From assembly GCF_001619875.1 (NCBI RefSeq), contig NZ_LRFC01000038.1:496001-560000 (forward strand): DNA of 64,000 bases, read 5' to 3'. The DNA comes from Fictibacillus phosphorivorans (lineage in GTDB: Bacteria; Bacillota; Bacilli; Bacillales; Fictibacillaceae). Shown here in pieces: positions 16,833 to 25,465 of the stretch. A model generated the notes under the pieces. It did no database searches. It was not told the origin of the DNA and saw only the letters and a program-made list of their open reading frames with translations. The translations under genes and the position numbers were made by a program. Each line of letters starts with the position of its first letter. Positions within the stretch are counted from its first letter, which is position 1.

Positions 16833-16998
16833 GAGCGGGTATTTTCCTGTTATGAGCGAAAAGAGGGTTGTATTGAGCGAAAAAGGGGAAGTTGTGAGCG
16901 AAACGAAGGTCTCATTGAGCGAAACAGAGGACTTTATGAGCGAAAACCACCCCTGACTGAGCGAACGTGTAACAGAAAAAAGAACACGTACCGTAAAA
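16833..16998 (+). repeat. 21-bp phased GAGCGAAA array (7 units)
   Basis: Units start at 16833 (GAGCGGGT), 16854, 16875, 16896, 16917, 16938 and 16959, every step exactly 21 bp. The terminal module follows, with ACGTGT and ACACGT arms and CCGTAAAA. The array lies between two genes of the same predicted operon, EIIABC and the alpha-mannosidase. Confidence 0.95.
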
Positions 16999-17080
16999 CA
17001 CAACTCGATCACGAGTTGCCCGCTAATACGGCACCCAAAAAACGCCAATCTCATCAATCACACCTTAATAACAAAAATAA

Positions 17081-17118
17081 AAAAGGGGCGCATCTTATAA
17101 AAAGATGACCCCTCTTTT
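17081..17118 (-). terminator. Hairpin with T-run on the minus strand
   Basis: AAGGGGCGCATCTT and AAGATGACCCCTCTTTT pair imperfectly around ATAAA. The minus strand ends in TTTTTTA and the plus strand has only four T, so plus-strand read-through into the mannosidase gene seems possible. No minus-strand gene needs it, so its role is unclear. Confidence 0.5.
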
Positions 17119-17156
17119 CATTAAAAGTGGAGCAAGCATCTTGGGAGGGAACCAGC

Positions 17157-19814
17157 ATGAAACAAAAAAAAGTGTATGTTGTACCGCATTCGCATTGGGA
17201 TCGCGAGTGGTATTTTACGATAGAAGATTCGAACCTTTTACTCGTCGAGAACATGGACCGATTGATGGATGTTATGGAGAATGATCCTGAATATACAGGC
17301 TATGTGTTTGATGCACAGAGCTCGATTATCGATGAATATCTAAAAATTCGTCCAGAAGAAAAAGAGCGTTTGGGCCGCTTAATTGCGGATAAGCGTATTT
17401 TTGTAGGACCTTGGTACACGCAAGCCGACTCACTCCTTGTAAACAGAGAGTCGTTGATTCGTAACTTAATGTACGGAACACGTATCGCTGAAAAAATGGG
17501 TCACTCGATGAACGTTGGCTACCTGCCTGATATTTTCGGTCAGAACACGTATCTGCCGTCCATGTTCAAGGAGTTTGATATCGATTATAGCGTGCTGCAG
17601 CGCGGTATTTATACCGATCAGTTGAAAGGGGACTTGAACTTCACGTGGAAATCACCTGACGGCGAGAGCGTAAAGGCGAACAATATCTACTTCGGCTACG
17701 GTCCTGGGAAGTTTTTATCAGATGACCCTCAGTACATGGAAGAGCGTTTGCTCCCGATTTTAGAGAAGATTGCAGACATGAACGGAAGAACGGATAACTT
17801 GCTGCTGCCAGCTGGCGGTGACCAAGTGCTCGTTCGTGAGCATTTTCCCGAAACGATAAAAAAACTGAACGAAAAAGATGAGAAGCATGAATATATCCTA
17901 TCTGATTATGAAACGTTTATGAAAGATACGTGGGAAAACGGAGATTTTGAAAACGTCATTGAGGGTGAGCTGATCGCGACTCAAAAATCCCGTATCCACA
18001 ATACGATTCGATCACAGCGTTATGATATTAAAAAGCTGAATGATATCGCAGAAGAAAAAGTGATCTACGAGTTGGAGCCGTTAGCAAGCATGGCGAGCAC
18101 GCTTGGATTTAAATATCCAGGGAAGTGGCTTGATGAGATGTGGAAGATGCTTTTCGACGTTCATGCACATGACAGCATCGGCGGATGTAATTCGGATGAC
18201 ACGAACCAAGAAATCGTGAACCGATTGACAAAAGTAATACGCATAGCTGATGGGTGCTTGAATCTGCTCAAAAAACAGATGACAGGAGCAGTTAGCCGCA
18301 AGCTTGGCAAGGATTCTATTTTTGTGCTGTTCCACCTGCTGCCTAAGAGTTCAGAAGGGATGCAAAAAGTAGTTCTTTTTACTAAGGAAAAAGGGATTGG
18401 TATTCGTGATCTGAAAGGTGATGCTGTATCGTTCGACAACCTAAAGCAAGAATACATTTCTGGTGGAAAGACGATTGTTGTAACGGCAGAAGGTGAAAAA
18501 GAAGTAGAAGCGCCTGGTTATTACCGAAACGAAGTGCTTTTACATGATGTAAAACTCCCGGCTATGGGCTATGAAACGTTTGAAGTGGTTGAAGGCAGCG
18601 GTGAAAATGAGACCGTTAATCCATTAAACAGCTGTTTAATAGAGAACGAAAATTTCGCCATTTTTGAGGAAGATGGTCAGTTGCATTTAACCGTTAAATC
18701 GCTCCGTAAAACGATTAAGGATTTTATTAAGTTCGAAAATGTGGCTGACGCGGGTGATTCTTATGACTTCTCGCCACTTGAAGGCGACTCTGCAATCTAT
18801 TCAAAAGCTCTGGAGTCTGTGTATGTAGAGGGAAGTTCAAGCACGGAGTTCATGGAGGTCGTTCATGTTTTGCAAGTGCCAGGGGACTTAGAGGAGCGAA
18901 AAGAAGGTCAGGCCACAAAATCATTAAGTATCGTGACGCGTTTTGAACTTCGAAGCGGTGAAGACTTTGTTCGTGTGACGCACGACATCGAGAATGATGT
19001 AAAAGATCACCGTGTGCGTGTGTTGCTTCAGACTTCTGTTGAGGCACCTGACTATTCATTTGGTGATCAAGGCTTTAGCTTGATTCAGCGTCCGACGATT
19101 AATCCTTATATAGCAACATGGAAAGAAGAGAAGTTTGCTGAAGCGCCAGTGCCGATCTATCCTCTAGAAAACGTAGCTGGAGTGACGAACGGAGAGTTAA
19201 CGGCGGCTGTTGTGACCAAAGGAATCAAGGAATATCAGCTGATCAAAGAAACGGGTGAGCTCGCGTTAACGTTGTTCCGAAGTGTTGGTTTGCTTGGCCG
19301 CGACAACTTAGCTTGGAGACCTGGCCGTGCATCTGGCATCAACAACAAGGTGGTGACGACACCTGACGCTCAATTGCAGACGAAGATGACGTTTGAATAT
19401 GCGATTTTTGTCGGAAAAGGTCATGATGTTAAACAGCTGTTTAAACGAGTGGATGATTATCGCGGTCACAGTGTGAGTTATCAGAAGCAGACCTTAAACA
19501 CATTTGAGGAGCGACTCGATCGCTTCGAGATTCCTTATCCGGTTGATGCGCTTCCTGCGAGATTCAGTTTCTTACAAACAGAGGGAGACGTTTACTTCAG
19601 CTCGATGAAAAAAGCGCATGACGACAATTCGATGATTCTTCGTTTGTTCAATCCATCTGATGTGGAGCAAACGATTAGTTTTTCGAGCGAACACATCCAA
19701 TCTATCATGCAAACGAAATTAAATGAGAAAAGTTCGCTTGATATTGAGGGAGACGTAATAGTAAGTCCTAAAGGATATGTAACATTGAAATTGGTTATGA
19801 AGGAGAATGTGTAA
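17157..19814 (+). CDS. GH38 alpha-mannosidase (MngB-like)
   Basis: This 885-residue cytoplasmic glycoside hydrolase is of family 38. The zinc/catalytic motif HSHWDREW (residues 11-18) and the nucleophile Asp in GYLPDIFGQNTYLPSMF are clear; HAHDSIGGC further on is another conserved GH38 motif. Its size and neighbours fit MngB, which hydrolyses 6-phosphomannosyl-glycerate to mannose-6-phosphate and glycerate. ATG 17157 follows GGGAGGG. An upstream in-frame ATG at 17127 was rejected because the ribosome binding site would lie inside the gene. The phosphorylase gene follows without a gap. The substrate is inferred from context, not from active-site residues. Confidence 0.88.
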   Translation: MKQKKVYVVPHSHWDREWYFTIEDSNLLLVENMDRLMDVMENDPEYTGYVFDAQSSIIDEYLKIRPEEKERLGRLIADKRIFVGPWYTQADSLLVNRESLIRNLMYGTRIAEKMGHSMNVGYLPDIFGQNTYLPSMFKEFDIDYSVLQRGIYTDQLKGDLNFTWKSPDGESVKANNIYFGYGPGKFLSDDPQYMEERLLPILEKIADMNGRTDNLLLPAGGDQVLVREHFPETIKKLNEKDEKHEYILSDYETFMKDTWENGDFENVIEGELIATQKSRIHNTIRSQRYDIKKLNDIAEEKVIYELEPLASMASTLGFKYPGKWLDEMWKMLFDVHAHDSIGGCNSDDTNQEIVNRLTKVIRIADGCLNLLKKQMTGAVSRKLGKDSIFVLFHLLPKSSEGMQKVVLFTKEKGIGIRDLKGDAVSFDNLKQEYISGGKTIVVTAEGEKEVEAPGYYRNEVLLHDVKLPAMGYETFEVVEGSGENETVNPLNSCLIENENFAIFEEDGQLHLTVKSLRKTIKDFIKFENVADAGDSYDFSPLEGDSAIYSKALESVYVEGSSSTEFMEVVHVLQVPGDLEERKEGQATKSLSIVTRFELRSGEDFVRVTHDIENDVKDHRVRVLLQTSVEAPDYSFGDQGFSLIQRPTINPYIATWKEEKFAEAPVPIYPLENVAGVTNGELTAAVVTKGIKEYQLIKETGELALTLFRSVGLLGRDNLAWRPGRASGINNKVVTTPDAQLQTKMTFEYAIFVGKGHDVKQLFKRVDDYRGHSVSYQKQTLNTFEERLDRFEIPYPVDALPARFSFLQTEGDVYFSSMKKAHDDNSMILRLFNPSDVEQTISFSSEHIQSIMQTKLNEKSSLDIEGDVIVSPKGYVTLKLVMKENV

Positions 19815-21488
19815 ATGAGTTTTCCAGAAAAAGTTGAGAATCTGTTAAAAGAGATCTACGGTGAAAATTTTTCGTCTCATTATAAAAGCGAGATTGTGAA
19901 GCTTGCTGAGAGCTGGAGAAAGAAGAAGTGGAGCGAAACAGCTCCACTTTCTGAAAAGAACGTTTATCTCATCACATATGGCGACATCATCAAAGAAGAG
20001 GGAGAGCCGACGTTAAAGACGCTAAACAAATTCATAAATGAGTTCGCGAAAAACGAAATTACGGATGTTCACCTTTTACCGATGTTTCCATACACGTCAG
20101 ATGATGGTTTCTCGGTTGTGGATTACCGTGAGATTCATCCAGATCTAGGGGATTGGACAGATATCGAGCGTTTTTCTGGTGATTACCGATTGATGTTTGA
20201 TTTTGTAGCGAACCACATGTCTAAATCCAGCAAGTGGTTTCAAGGGTATCTAAAAGGTGAGTCAGAGTACGCGAACTACTTTACCCCTCGTGAGGAAGAG
20301 TTTGATGCGTCAAACGTTGTGCGCCCTCGAACATCACCACTGTTTCATGAGTACGAAGGCGGAAAAACAGCTTGGACGACGTTTTCTGAAGACCAAGTGG
20401 ATGTGAACTTTAAGCATTTTCCTGCATTGCTTGAGATGACAGATATTTTGCTAGAGTATGCGTACAGAGGCGGGACAAGCATCCGTTTAGACGCAATCGG
20501 CTTCATGTGGAAAGAATCTGGAACAACGTGTATTCATTTACCGCAGACGCACGCGATCATTCAGTTATGGCGTGAGATTTTAGAAGAGTTGAAATTAAAC
20601 ACGCTTTTGATTACTGAAACGAATGTTCCTCATAAAGAAAACATCAGCTATTTCGGAAATGGTGAGAACGAGGCGCACATGGTGTATCAGTTCTCACTGC
20701 CGCCGCTCGTATTGCACACGTTAACGACACATGATGCGAGCAAGTTAACAGGATGGGCAAAAACCATTGAAAAAGTGTCTGACTCTGCAACATACTTCAA
20801 CTTCTTAGCAAGTCATGATGGAATCGGCATGCGTCCGACAGAAGGCATTTTAACTGAGGATGAGCGAACGGCCTTGGCAAACAAAGTGATAGCAAACGGC
20901 GGTCGCGTGTCGTATAAGAGCAATCCCGATGGTACGGAATCTCCTTATGAGCTGAACATCAATTACATGGATGCGCTGATCAATAAGGAAGAAGATGTGA
21001 GTGAAGATTTTCAAGTGCAGAAGATGCTTGCGGCGCACTCTGTGTTGTTTTCTGTAATGGGTGTTCCAGCTGTTTATTACCATTCCCTTTTAGGTTCGGA
21101 AAATGATTATGAAGGGCTAAAATCGTCAGGGATCAACCGCAGAATCAATCGCGAAAAGTTTCAGTATGATGAGTTGGTTGCTGAATTGGAAACATCCACT
21201 CGCCGTCAAAAGGTGTTCACTGGCTTGAAGAAATTAATTCGTACTCGTCAGCACGAACCTTCGTTTTCTCCGTTTGCTTCACAATTGATTTTAGATTTAG
21301 GTGAGCAGGTATTTGCACTTGTTCGCAGAAATGAAGAAACAGGAGACACGGTGCTGTTTGTCATGAACGCCTCGAACGACATGGTTACCGTTGACCTTCC
21401 ATTCGGCGGACAGGACTTATGGAGCGGAAATACATTTGAGAAATCTGTAGAGCTCGTACCGTATCAATTTATGTGGATTAAAAAATAA
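19815..21488 (+). CDS. GH13_18 phosphorylase, probably glucosylglycerate phosphorylase
   Basis: This 557-residue protein is a sucrose phosphorylase-type GH13 enzyme. The nucleophile lies in IRLDAIGFMWK, the acid/base Glu in LLITETNVPHKENISYFG and the transition-state Asp in FLASHDGIGMRP. The segment WKESGTTCIHLPQTHAIIQL is like the glucosylglycerate phosphorylase branch as I remember it, more than true sucrose phosphorylases. Such an enzyme would convert glucosylglycerate and phosphate to glucose-1-phosphate and glycerate. The glycerate kinase downstream supports this. If the PTS delivers only the 6-phosphate form, the substrate may be phosphorylated, which would be new. The ATG follows the mannosidase stop codon directly. 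Confidence 0.82.
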   Translation: MSFPEKVENLLKEIYGENFSSHYKSEIVKLAESWRKKKWSETAPLSEKNVYLITYGDIIKEEGEPTLKTLNKFINEFAKNEITDVHLLPMFPYTSDDGFSVVDYREIHPDLGDWTDIERFSGDYRLMFDFVANHMSKSSKWFQGYLKGESEYANYFTPREEEFDASNVVRPRTSPLFHEYEGGKTAWTTFSEDQVDVNFKHFPALLEMTDILLEYAYRGGTSIRLDAIGFMWKESGTTCIHLPQTHAIIQLWREILEELKLNTLLITETNVPHKENISYFGNGENEAHMVYQFSLPPLVLHTLTTHDASKLTGWAKTIEKVSDSATYFNFLASHDGIGMRPTEGILTEDERTALANKVIANGGRVSYKSNPDGTESPYELNINYMDALINKEEDVSEDFQVQKMLAAHSVLFSVMGVPAVYYHSLLGSENDYEGLKSSGINRRINREKFQYDELVAELETSTRRQKVFTGLKKLIRTRQHEPSFSPFASQLILDLGEQVFALVRRNEETGDTVLFVMNASNDMVTVDLPFGGQDLWSGNTFEKSVELVPYQFMWIKK

Positions 21489-21510
21489 TCTTTTGGTTGC
21501 TCTTGGGAAG

Positions 21511-21647
21511 TAGTTGATTTCCGTTTCAGGTGCTTCGCTATCCGCGGGGCAGGGTGGTGAGCCACATTTGGACGTTTTACTTTTTAAGTGTCTCACCTAC
21601 CCGCCTGTCCCGCAGGAGTCTCACACCTTACACTCCAATCAACTAGT
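21511..21647. repeat. GC-rich dispersed element with inverted termini (full copy)
   Basis: This stretch of about 137 bp is bounded by TAGTTGATT and AATCAACTA. Inside, GCGGGGCAGGGTGGTGAG near the left is mirrored by CTCACCTACCCGCCTGTCCC on the right, so the whole element can fold on itself. A left-half copy lies at 40295-40370 in the opposite orientation. Sequences of this look (TTGATTTCCG...CCGCGGGGC) are, as far as I recall, scattered in Bacillus genomes. It sits between the GH13 gene and the glycerate kinase gene. Confidence 0.75.
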
Positions 21648-21724
21648 CAATGAAGAGAATTTAGCAAAATTTCCTCTGGTAACAACCTTTTAAAAAAGAA
21701 TAAAAAATAAAGAAGGTGGACCTA

Positions 21725-22888
21725 ATGAAGATTGTCATCGCTCCCGATTCGTTTAAAGAAAGCATGACAGCGGCTGAGGTCTGCAAAGCTGTTGAAGCGG
21801 GATTCCGAAAAGTGTTTAAGGATGCAGAATATGTGTACATTCCCGTTGGTGATGGAGGAGAAGGAACGGTTCAGTCTGTTGTTGATGCGACGGGTGGAGA
21901 GATTGTGAATGTTCGTGCGACCGGTCCGCTCGGGGAAAAAGTGAATGCTTTTTACGGACTGACAGGTGACGGAAAGACGGCGGTGATTGAGATGGCCGCT
22001 GCTTCCGGTTTACATCTTGTACCAAGAGAAATGCGGAATCCGTTGGTAACCTCAACACGTGGAACGGGTGAATTAATTTTAGATGCGCTTGATAAAAAAG
22101 TGGAGCGGATTGTGCTTGGCCTTGGTGGATCTGCGACAAACGATGGTGGAGCTGGGATGGCTTCAGCTCTCGGTGTGAAGTTTCTGGATGTGAACGGGGA
22201 GGAGCTTCCACCTGGCGGAGAGCCACTTGGTGAGCTTCTAACCATTGATGTTTCTGGAATTGACAAGCGTTTAAAATCAGTTAAAGTTGACGTGGCGTGT
22301 GATGTGACCAATCCGTTAACGGGACCGCTTGGAGCTTCAGCTGTTTTTGGACCACAAAAAGGTGCAACTCCTGAGATGGTGGGCATTTTAGATAACAGTT
22401 TAAAAAGGTACGCCGAAGTGGTTGAGCGGAATCTTGGTGTAGAGGTGGATTCGCTACCAGGAGCCGGTGCGGCTGGTGGACTTGGAGCAGGTGTTGTAGC
22501 GTTTTTGGATGGGAAACTGCAGAGCGGAATTGATCTTGTACTTGATGTCATAGGATTTGAGGATGCTGTTCGTGATGCGGATCTTGTGATTACGGGTGAA
22601 GGCCGGATTGACTTTCAGACGGTCCATGGAAAAGCTCCAGTCGGTGTAGCGAAACGCGCAAAAGCTGTTGCGGGTGAGGTACCTGTAGTTGCCATTGCAG
22701 GCAGCATCGGTCCTGATTATGAAGCTGTGTTTGAGCATGGTATCGATGCGGTGTTTAGTGTGGTGAACGGGGTGGTAACGCTAGAAGAAGCACTGGCCAA
22801 TGGATCGGTTAATGTTGAAAAAACAGCAGAGAACATCGCGCGATTGCTGAAAATGAATTTTAAAACGGAAAAAGCTGACACAAAGTGA
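21725..22888 (+). CDS. Glycerate kinase (GlxK/GarK family)
   Basis: This 387-residue protein belongs to the class I glycerate kinase family. It starts MKIVIAPDSFKESMTAAEVC and carries GGEGTVQSVVDATGG, VLGLGGSATNDGGAGMASAL and LVITGEGRIDFQTVHGKAP, all family signatures. It phosphorylates D-glycerate to 2-phosphoglycerate and so delivers the glycerate released by the two upstream glycosidases to lower glycolysis. ATG 21725 is preceded by AAGGTGG. A GTG at 21716 is in frame but lies within that site. Confidence 0.92.
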   Translation: MKIVIAPDSFKESMTAAEVCKAVEAGFRKVFKDAEYVYIPVGDGGEGTVQSVVDATGGEIVNVRATGPLGEKVNAFYGLTGDGKTAVIEMAAASGLHLVPREMRNPLVTSTRGTGELILDALDKKVERIVLGLGGSATNDGGAGMASALGVKFLDVNGEELPPGGEPLGELLTIDVSGIDKRLKSVKVDVACDVTNPLTGPLGASAVFGPQKGATPEMVGILDNSLKRYAEVVERNLGVEVDSLPGAGAAGGLGAGVVAFLDGKLQSGIDLVLDVIGFEDAVRDADLVITGEGRIDFQTVHGKAPVGVAKRAKAVAGEVPVVAIAGSIGPDYEAVFEHGIDAVFSVVNGVVTLEEALANGSVNVEKTAENIARLLKMNFKTEKADTK

Positions 22889-22956
22889 TTTATTTACTTT
22901 CTGATTTCCTTTTTGAAGGTATTTTTTGAACTGAATGGTGCACGTGTGCTTTGTGT

Positions 22957-23074
22957 GCGTGAAACGAAGATCCTAATTGAGCGAAATGGACACTAGTTTG
23001 CGTGACAACTGAGTAATCTTCAGAGGAATGGACACTAGTTTGCGTGGAACAAAGAAAGAACACGTAACCTAAAT
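22957..23074 (+). repeat. Degenerate 21-bp phased array (GCGTGAA/GAGCGAAA mix)
   Basis: GCGTGAAAC at 22957, GCGAAATGG at 22981, GCGTGACAAC at 23000 and GCGTGGAAC at 23042 are mixed motif copies. The segment ATGGACACTAGTTTGCGTG occurs twice, 42 bp (2 x 21) apart, at 22986 and 23028. The end AGAACACGTAACCTAAAT is a worn terminal module. It lies between convergent genes. Confidence 0.65.
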
Positions 23075-23089
23075 AGGTCTCAAAAAATG

Positions 23090-23116
23090 AAGAGGCATGA
23101 AATCATCATGCCTCTT
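23090..23116. terminator. Terminator of the C39 family gene
   Basis: AGAGGCATGA and TCATGCCTCT pair around AATCA. The site lies between the convergent glycerate kinase gene and the SH3/C39 gene, directly after the latter's stop codon. Confidence 0.75.
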
Positions 23117-23130
23117 TCTTATACCCTTAT

Positions 23131-24036
23131 CTAGTTGTAGCTGATCGCCTGTTTGCCCATCTGTTCCCAGGCAGCGACGAAGTTTGTTCGATTGATTTTG
23201 CGGTTTTTCTCGTTTGTCAAAGGATCATTGAAGTATATGTATTGGCTGTCATAGCCAGTAACAAGTACCGAGTGCTCCCTATAAGTGATTTTAACAGGCC
23301 CTTGATTTGTGTAAAAGTATTGAAATTGAGTAGATGGAAGTTTTGTGAACCACGAGTTTGCGATTATCCAAACAGGTTTCTTTTTGTCTAGTTGATTCGT
23401 AACACTTGTGAAAGGCTTTCCGGTTAGGTTCACAACACGACTTCCTAGATATTTCCTAGTTAGCGCCTCAATTGGTTTATGATATACCCCATAACCAGGT
23501 TTGCTCTTGTCGTACATATCACCTACAAATCCTATGTTTGGATTTCCAAAATAAACTTTGTCATCTACTTTACGGTAAGGTGTGGGATCTTTTGCTACTT
23601 GTTTAGCAAGTGTCATTTTATCTGCTTTTATACCAGCATAATTAAGAAGCATAGCAAGACTCGTAACTTCACATCCCCTTGGAAGTTCAGGGAGTTGAGA
23701 AATTAGTGGTGCACTTAATAGAACTTTCTGGGGCAGGGATGTTTTCACGACCCAGCTCGCAATCCAGCCTTTTCGTTGATCAGGCAGTGTAATGCGATAC
23801 CAGAGTTCATTCTTGGAGTTAGTAAACTGCTCAAAAGCTACCAGCTTTGTTCCGTTCTTTAGCTGGGCGACTACTTTATAGTCAGTGCTTGCACCTGAAC
23901 GAATATTTGCGACATCGACATTTACATAAATCGTTTTGTTCACTATCGTTGCAGCTGAAACATTCATTCCTGAGAAATAAGAGATAATACCAAATAGCAT
24001 GCAAATAATCAGACTACCCTTAACTATTCCCCTCAT
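23131..24036 (-). CDS. Secreted SH3-domain C39-like cysteine peptidase
   Basis: This 301-residue exported protein has a signal peptide (GSLIICMLFGIISYFSGM, then NVSAA), a bacterial SH3 domain at about residues 30-100 (VNVDVANIRSGASTDYKVVA; RKGWIASWVV) and a C39-like papain-fold domain at about 105-300. The likely catalytic Cys is in ELPRGCEVTSLAMLLNYAG, the His in REHSVLVTGYD and the Asn/Asp in IYFNDP. SH3 domains of this type bind cell wall, so a wall-associated peptidase or amidase-like role fits, but no substrate can be named. It is a single gene with its own terminator. Confidence 0.83.
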   Translation of the reverse strand: MRGIVKGSLIICMLFGIISYFSGMNVSAATIVNKTIYVNVDVANIRSGASTDYKVVAQLKNGTKLVAFEQFTNSKNELWYRITLPDQRKGWIASWVVKTSLPQKVLLSAPLISQLPELPRGCEVTSLAMLLNYAGIKADKMTLAKQVAKDPTPYRKVDDKVYFGNPNIGFVGDMYDKSKPGYGVYHKPIEALTRKYLGSRVVNLTGKPFTSVTNQLDKKKPVWIIANSWFTKLPSTQFQYFYTNQGPVKITYREHSVLVTGYDSQYIYFNDPLTNEKNRKINRTNFVAAWEQMGKQAISYN

Positions 24037-24268
24037 TCATAAACCTCCGTCATTTATTTTATGCACTCTTAAACCTTATAAAACGACAGGATTTTCAGCA
24101 ATGGGCATTCATCTTTATTTTTTTAACATAATAACCATAACTCGGAAAAAACACGGGATATACGACCTGTACCATATTATGTATATGTTACGAAATCCCC
24201 TTGGGCACCAGTGTTCCAATAGCTAATCAATTTACAAGCTTTATAAGTTGTCGTACAGTTGGGGTAAA

Positions 24269-24284
24269 TTAAACATGTGTTTAA
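24269..24284. promoter_or_regulatory. Palindrome TTAAACA-TG-TGTTTAA upstream of pxpA
   Basis: This perfect 7-bp inverted repeat around TG lies about 20 bases upstream of the pxpA start codon. It matches the TTTAAAC-N4-GTTTAAA motif also found between pxpB and manA, so it may be a shared operator. Confidence 0.45.
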
Positions 24285-24302
24285 AAAGTGGGAGGTTTTT
24301 TC

Positions 24303-25070
24303 ATGAGTGTAATCGATATCAATTGCGACATGGGTGAGAGTTTTGGCGCTTATCGACTGGGAACGGATGAGGAAATTTTAAAATATGTGACATCTGCTAA
24401 TATTGCATGCGGTTTTCACGCGGGTGATCCTGCAACGATGAGGAAAACGGTCAAAATGGCATTGCAGCATGAAGTCGGAATCGGTGTTCATCCCGGTTTG
24501 CCTGACCTTGCTGGATTCGGCCGCCGCAATATCGACATCTCCCCTCAAGAAGCGTATGAGATGGTCGTTTATCAGATCGGTTCGTTGTGGGGATTCGTAA
24601 AAGCTGAAGGAGGAGCGATTCAGCACGTGAAACCGCATGGTGCGCTTTATAACATGGCGGCCGTGAATCAGGAGCTGTCTGAAGCGATTGCAGAAGCGGT
24701 TTATAAAGTGAACCCTGAGTTGATTTTGTTCGGACTTGCCGGGAGTGAATTGGTGAAGGCGGGCGAGCGTGCGGGGCTTCGCACAGCTTCAGAAGTTTTC
24801 GCCGACCGCACTTATCAAGAAAATCGTACGTTAACTTCCCGAAAGCTTCCTAATGCTGTGATCACAGATGACGATGCAGCGGTCGCACAAGTCATCCGGA
24901 TGGCGAAAGAGGGAAAAGTGATGACTCAGCAAGAAGTTGATGTTGAAATTAAAGCAGATACCGTGTGTATTCACGGCGATGGAGCACATGCGCTAAGTTT
25001 TGCTGAAAAGATCAGGAAAACACTCGAGGAATCAGGGATTTCTGTTCGGAAAATTGGAGAAAGTCTATAA
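24303..25070 (+). CDS. pxpA: 5-oxoprolinase subunit A (LamB/YcsF family)
   Basis: This 255-residue protein starts [20 protein letters not shown] and contains [19 protein letters not shown] and [11 protein letters not shown], the LamB/YcsF family signatures. PxpA acts with PxpB and PxpC in ATP-dependent hydrolysis of 5-oxoproline (pyroglutamate) to glutamate. In Bacillus subtilis ycsF heads the ycs-kip operon. Here it stands alone, about 19 kb from pxpBC, which lie at 43649-45360 on the other strand. ATG 24303 follows GGGAGG; the in-frame GTG at 24288 is too early. Confidence 0.93.
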   Translation: MSVIDINCDMGESFGAYRLGTDEEILKYVTSANIACGFHAGDPATMRKTVKMALQHEVGIGVHPGLPDLAGFGRRNIDISPQEAYEMVVYQIGSLWGFVKAEGGAIQHVKPHGALYNMAAVNQELSEAIAEAVYKVNPELILFGLAGSELVKAGERAGLRTASEVFADRTYQENRTLTSRKLPNAVITDDDAAVAQVIRMAKEGKVMTQQEVDVEIKADTVCIHGDGAHALSFAEKIRKTLEESGISVRKIGESL

Positions 25071-25088
25071 AGTAGTCTTTTGACTGGG

Positions 25089-25132
25089 CTTAAAGGTGTG
25101 TTTCTAGGCACAACTTTAGGTCTTTTTTTATG
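25089..25132 (+). terminator. Probable terminator of pxpA
   Basis: TAAAGGTGTG and CACAACTTTA pair imperfectly and are followed by GGTCTTTTTTT. Confidence 0.55.
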
Positions 25133-25136
25133 GTTT

Positions 25137-25277
25137 GAGCGAAACGAGGTGCCTTGTGAGCGAAAATGATACATTTGTGAGCGAAAAACAAAGGTGTTTG
25201 AGCGAAAACGCCCTTCGATTGAGCGAAACTTACCACTCATTGAGCGAACGTGTAACAAATATAAAAACACGTACCGT
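25137..25277 (+). repeat. 21-bp phased GAGCGAAA array (6 units)
   Basis: Units start at 25137, 25158, 25179, 25200, 25221 and 25242, every step exactly 21 bp. The terminal module (ACGTGT and ACACGT arms, then CCGTAAAC) ends the array. It lies between the pxpA terminator and rsbK. Nothing else is evident in 25278-25465. Confidence 0.95.
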
Positions 25278-25465
25278 AAACAAGCATCACCTATGACCAA
25301 ATCATAAAACTGGGTTGCTGACAAAGTGAAGGCAAGAAGAAAAAGCTAAGTGGAGATCTAGTTTTTATATTCCCAGCACATTCCAAACGTCTTCTAACTA
25401 CCTAAATCCGACATAAAGCATTATAATTAGTGATAAAAACATATATTGTAAAAAGGCAGGAATAC

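Noticed and set aside
24971-25324. Protein-coding reading of the arrays (heptad ORFs such as FRSxxxx or LSExxxx, some starting MFLYLLHVRS)
   Set aside because: A 21-bp period gives a 7-residue repeat in any frame that lacks stops, so long ORFs arise by themselves. They have no ribosome binding sites, are open in several frames at once, and conservation follows the DNA motif, not codon positions.
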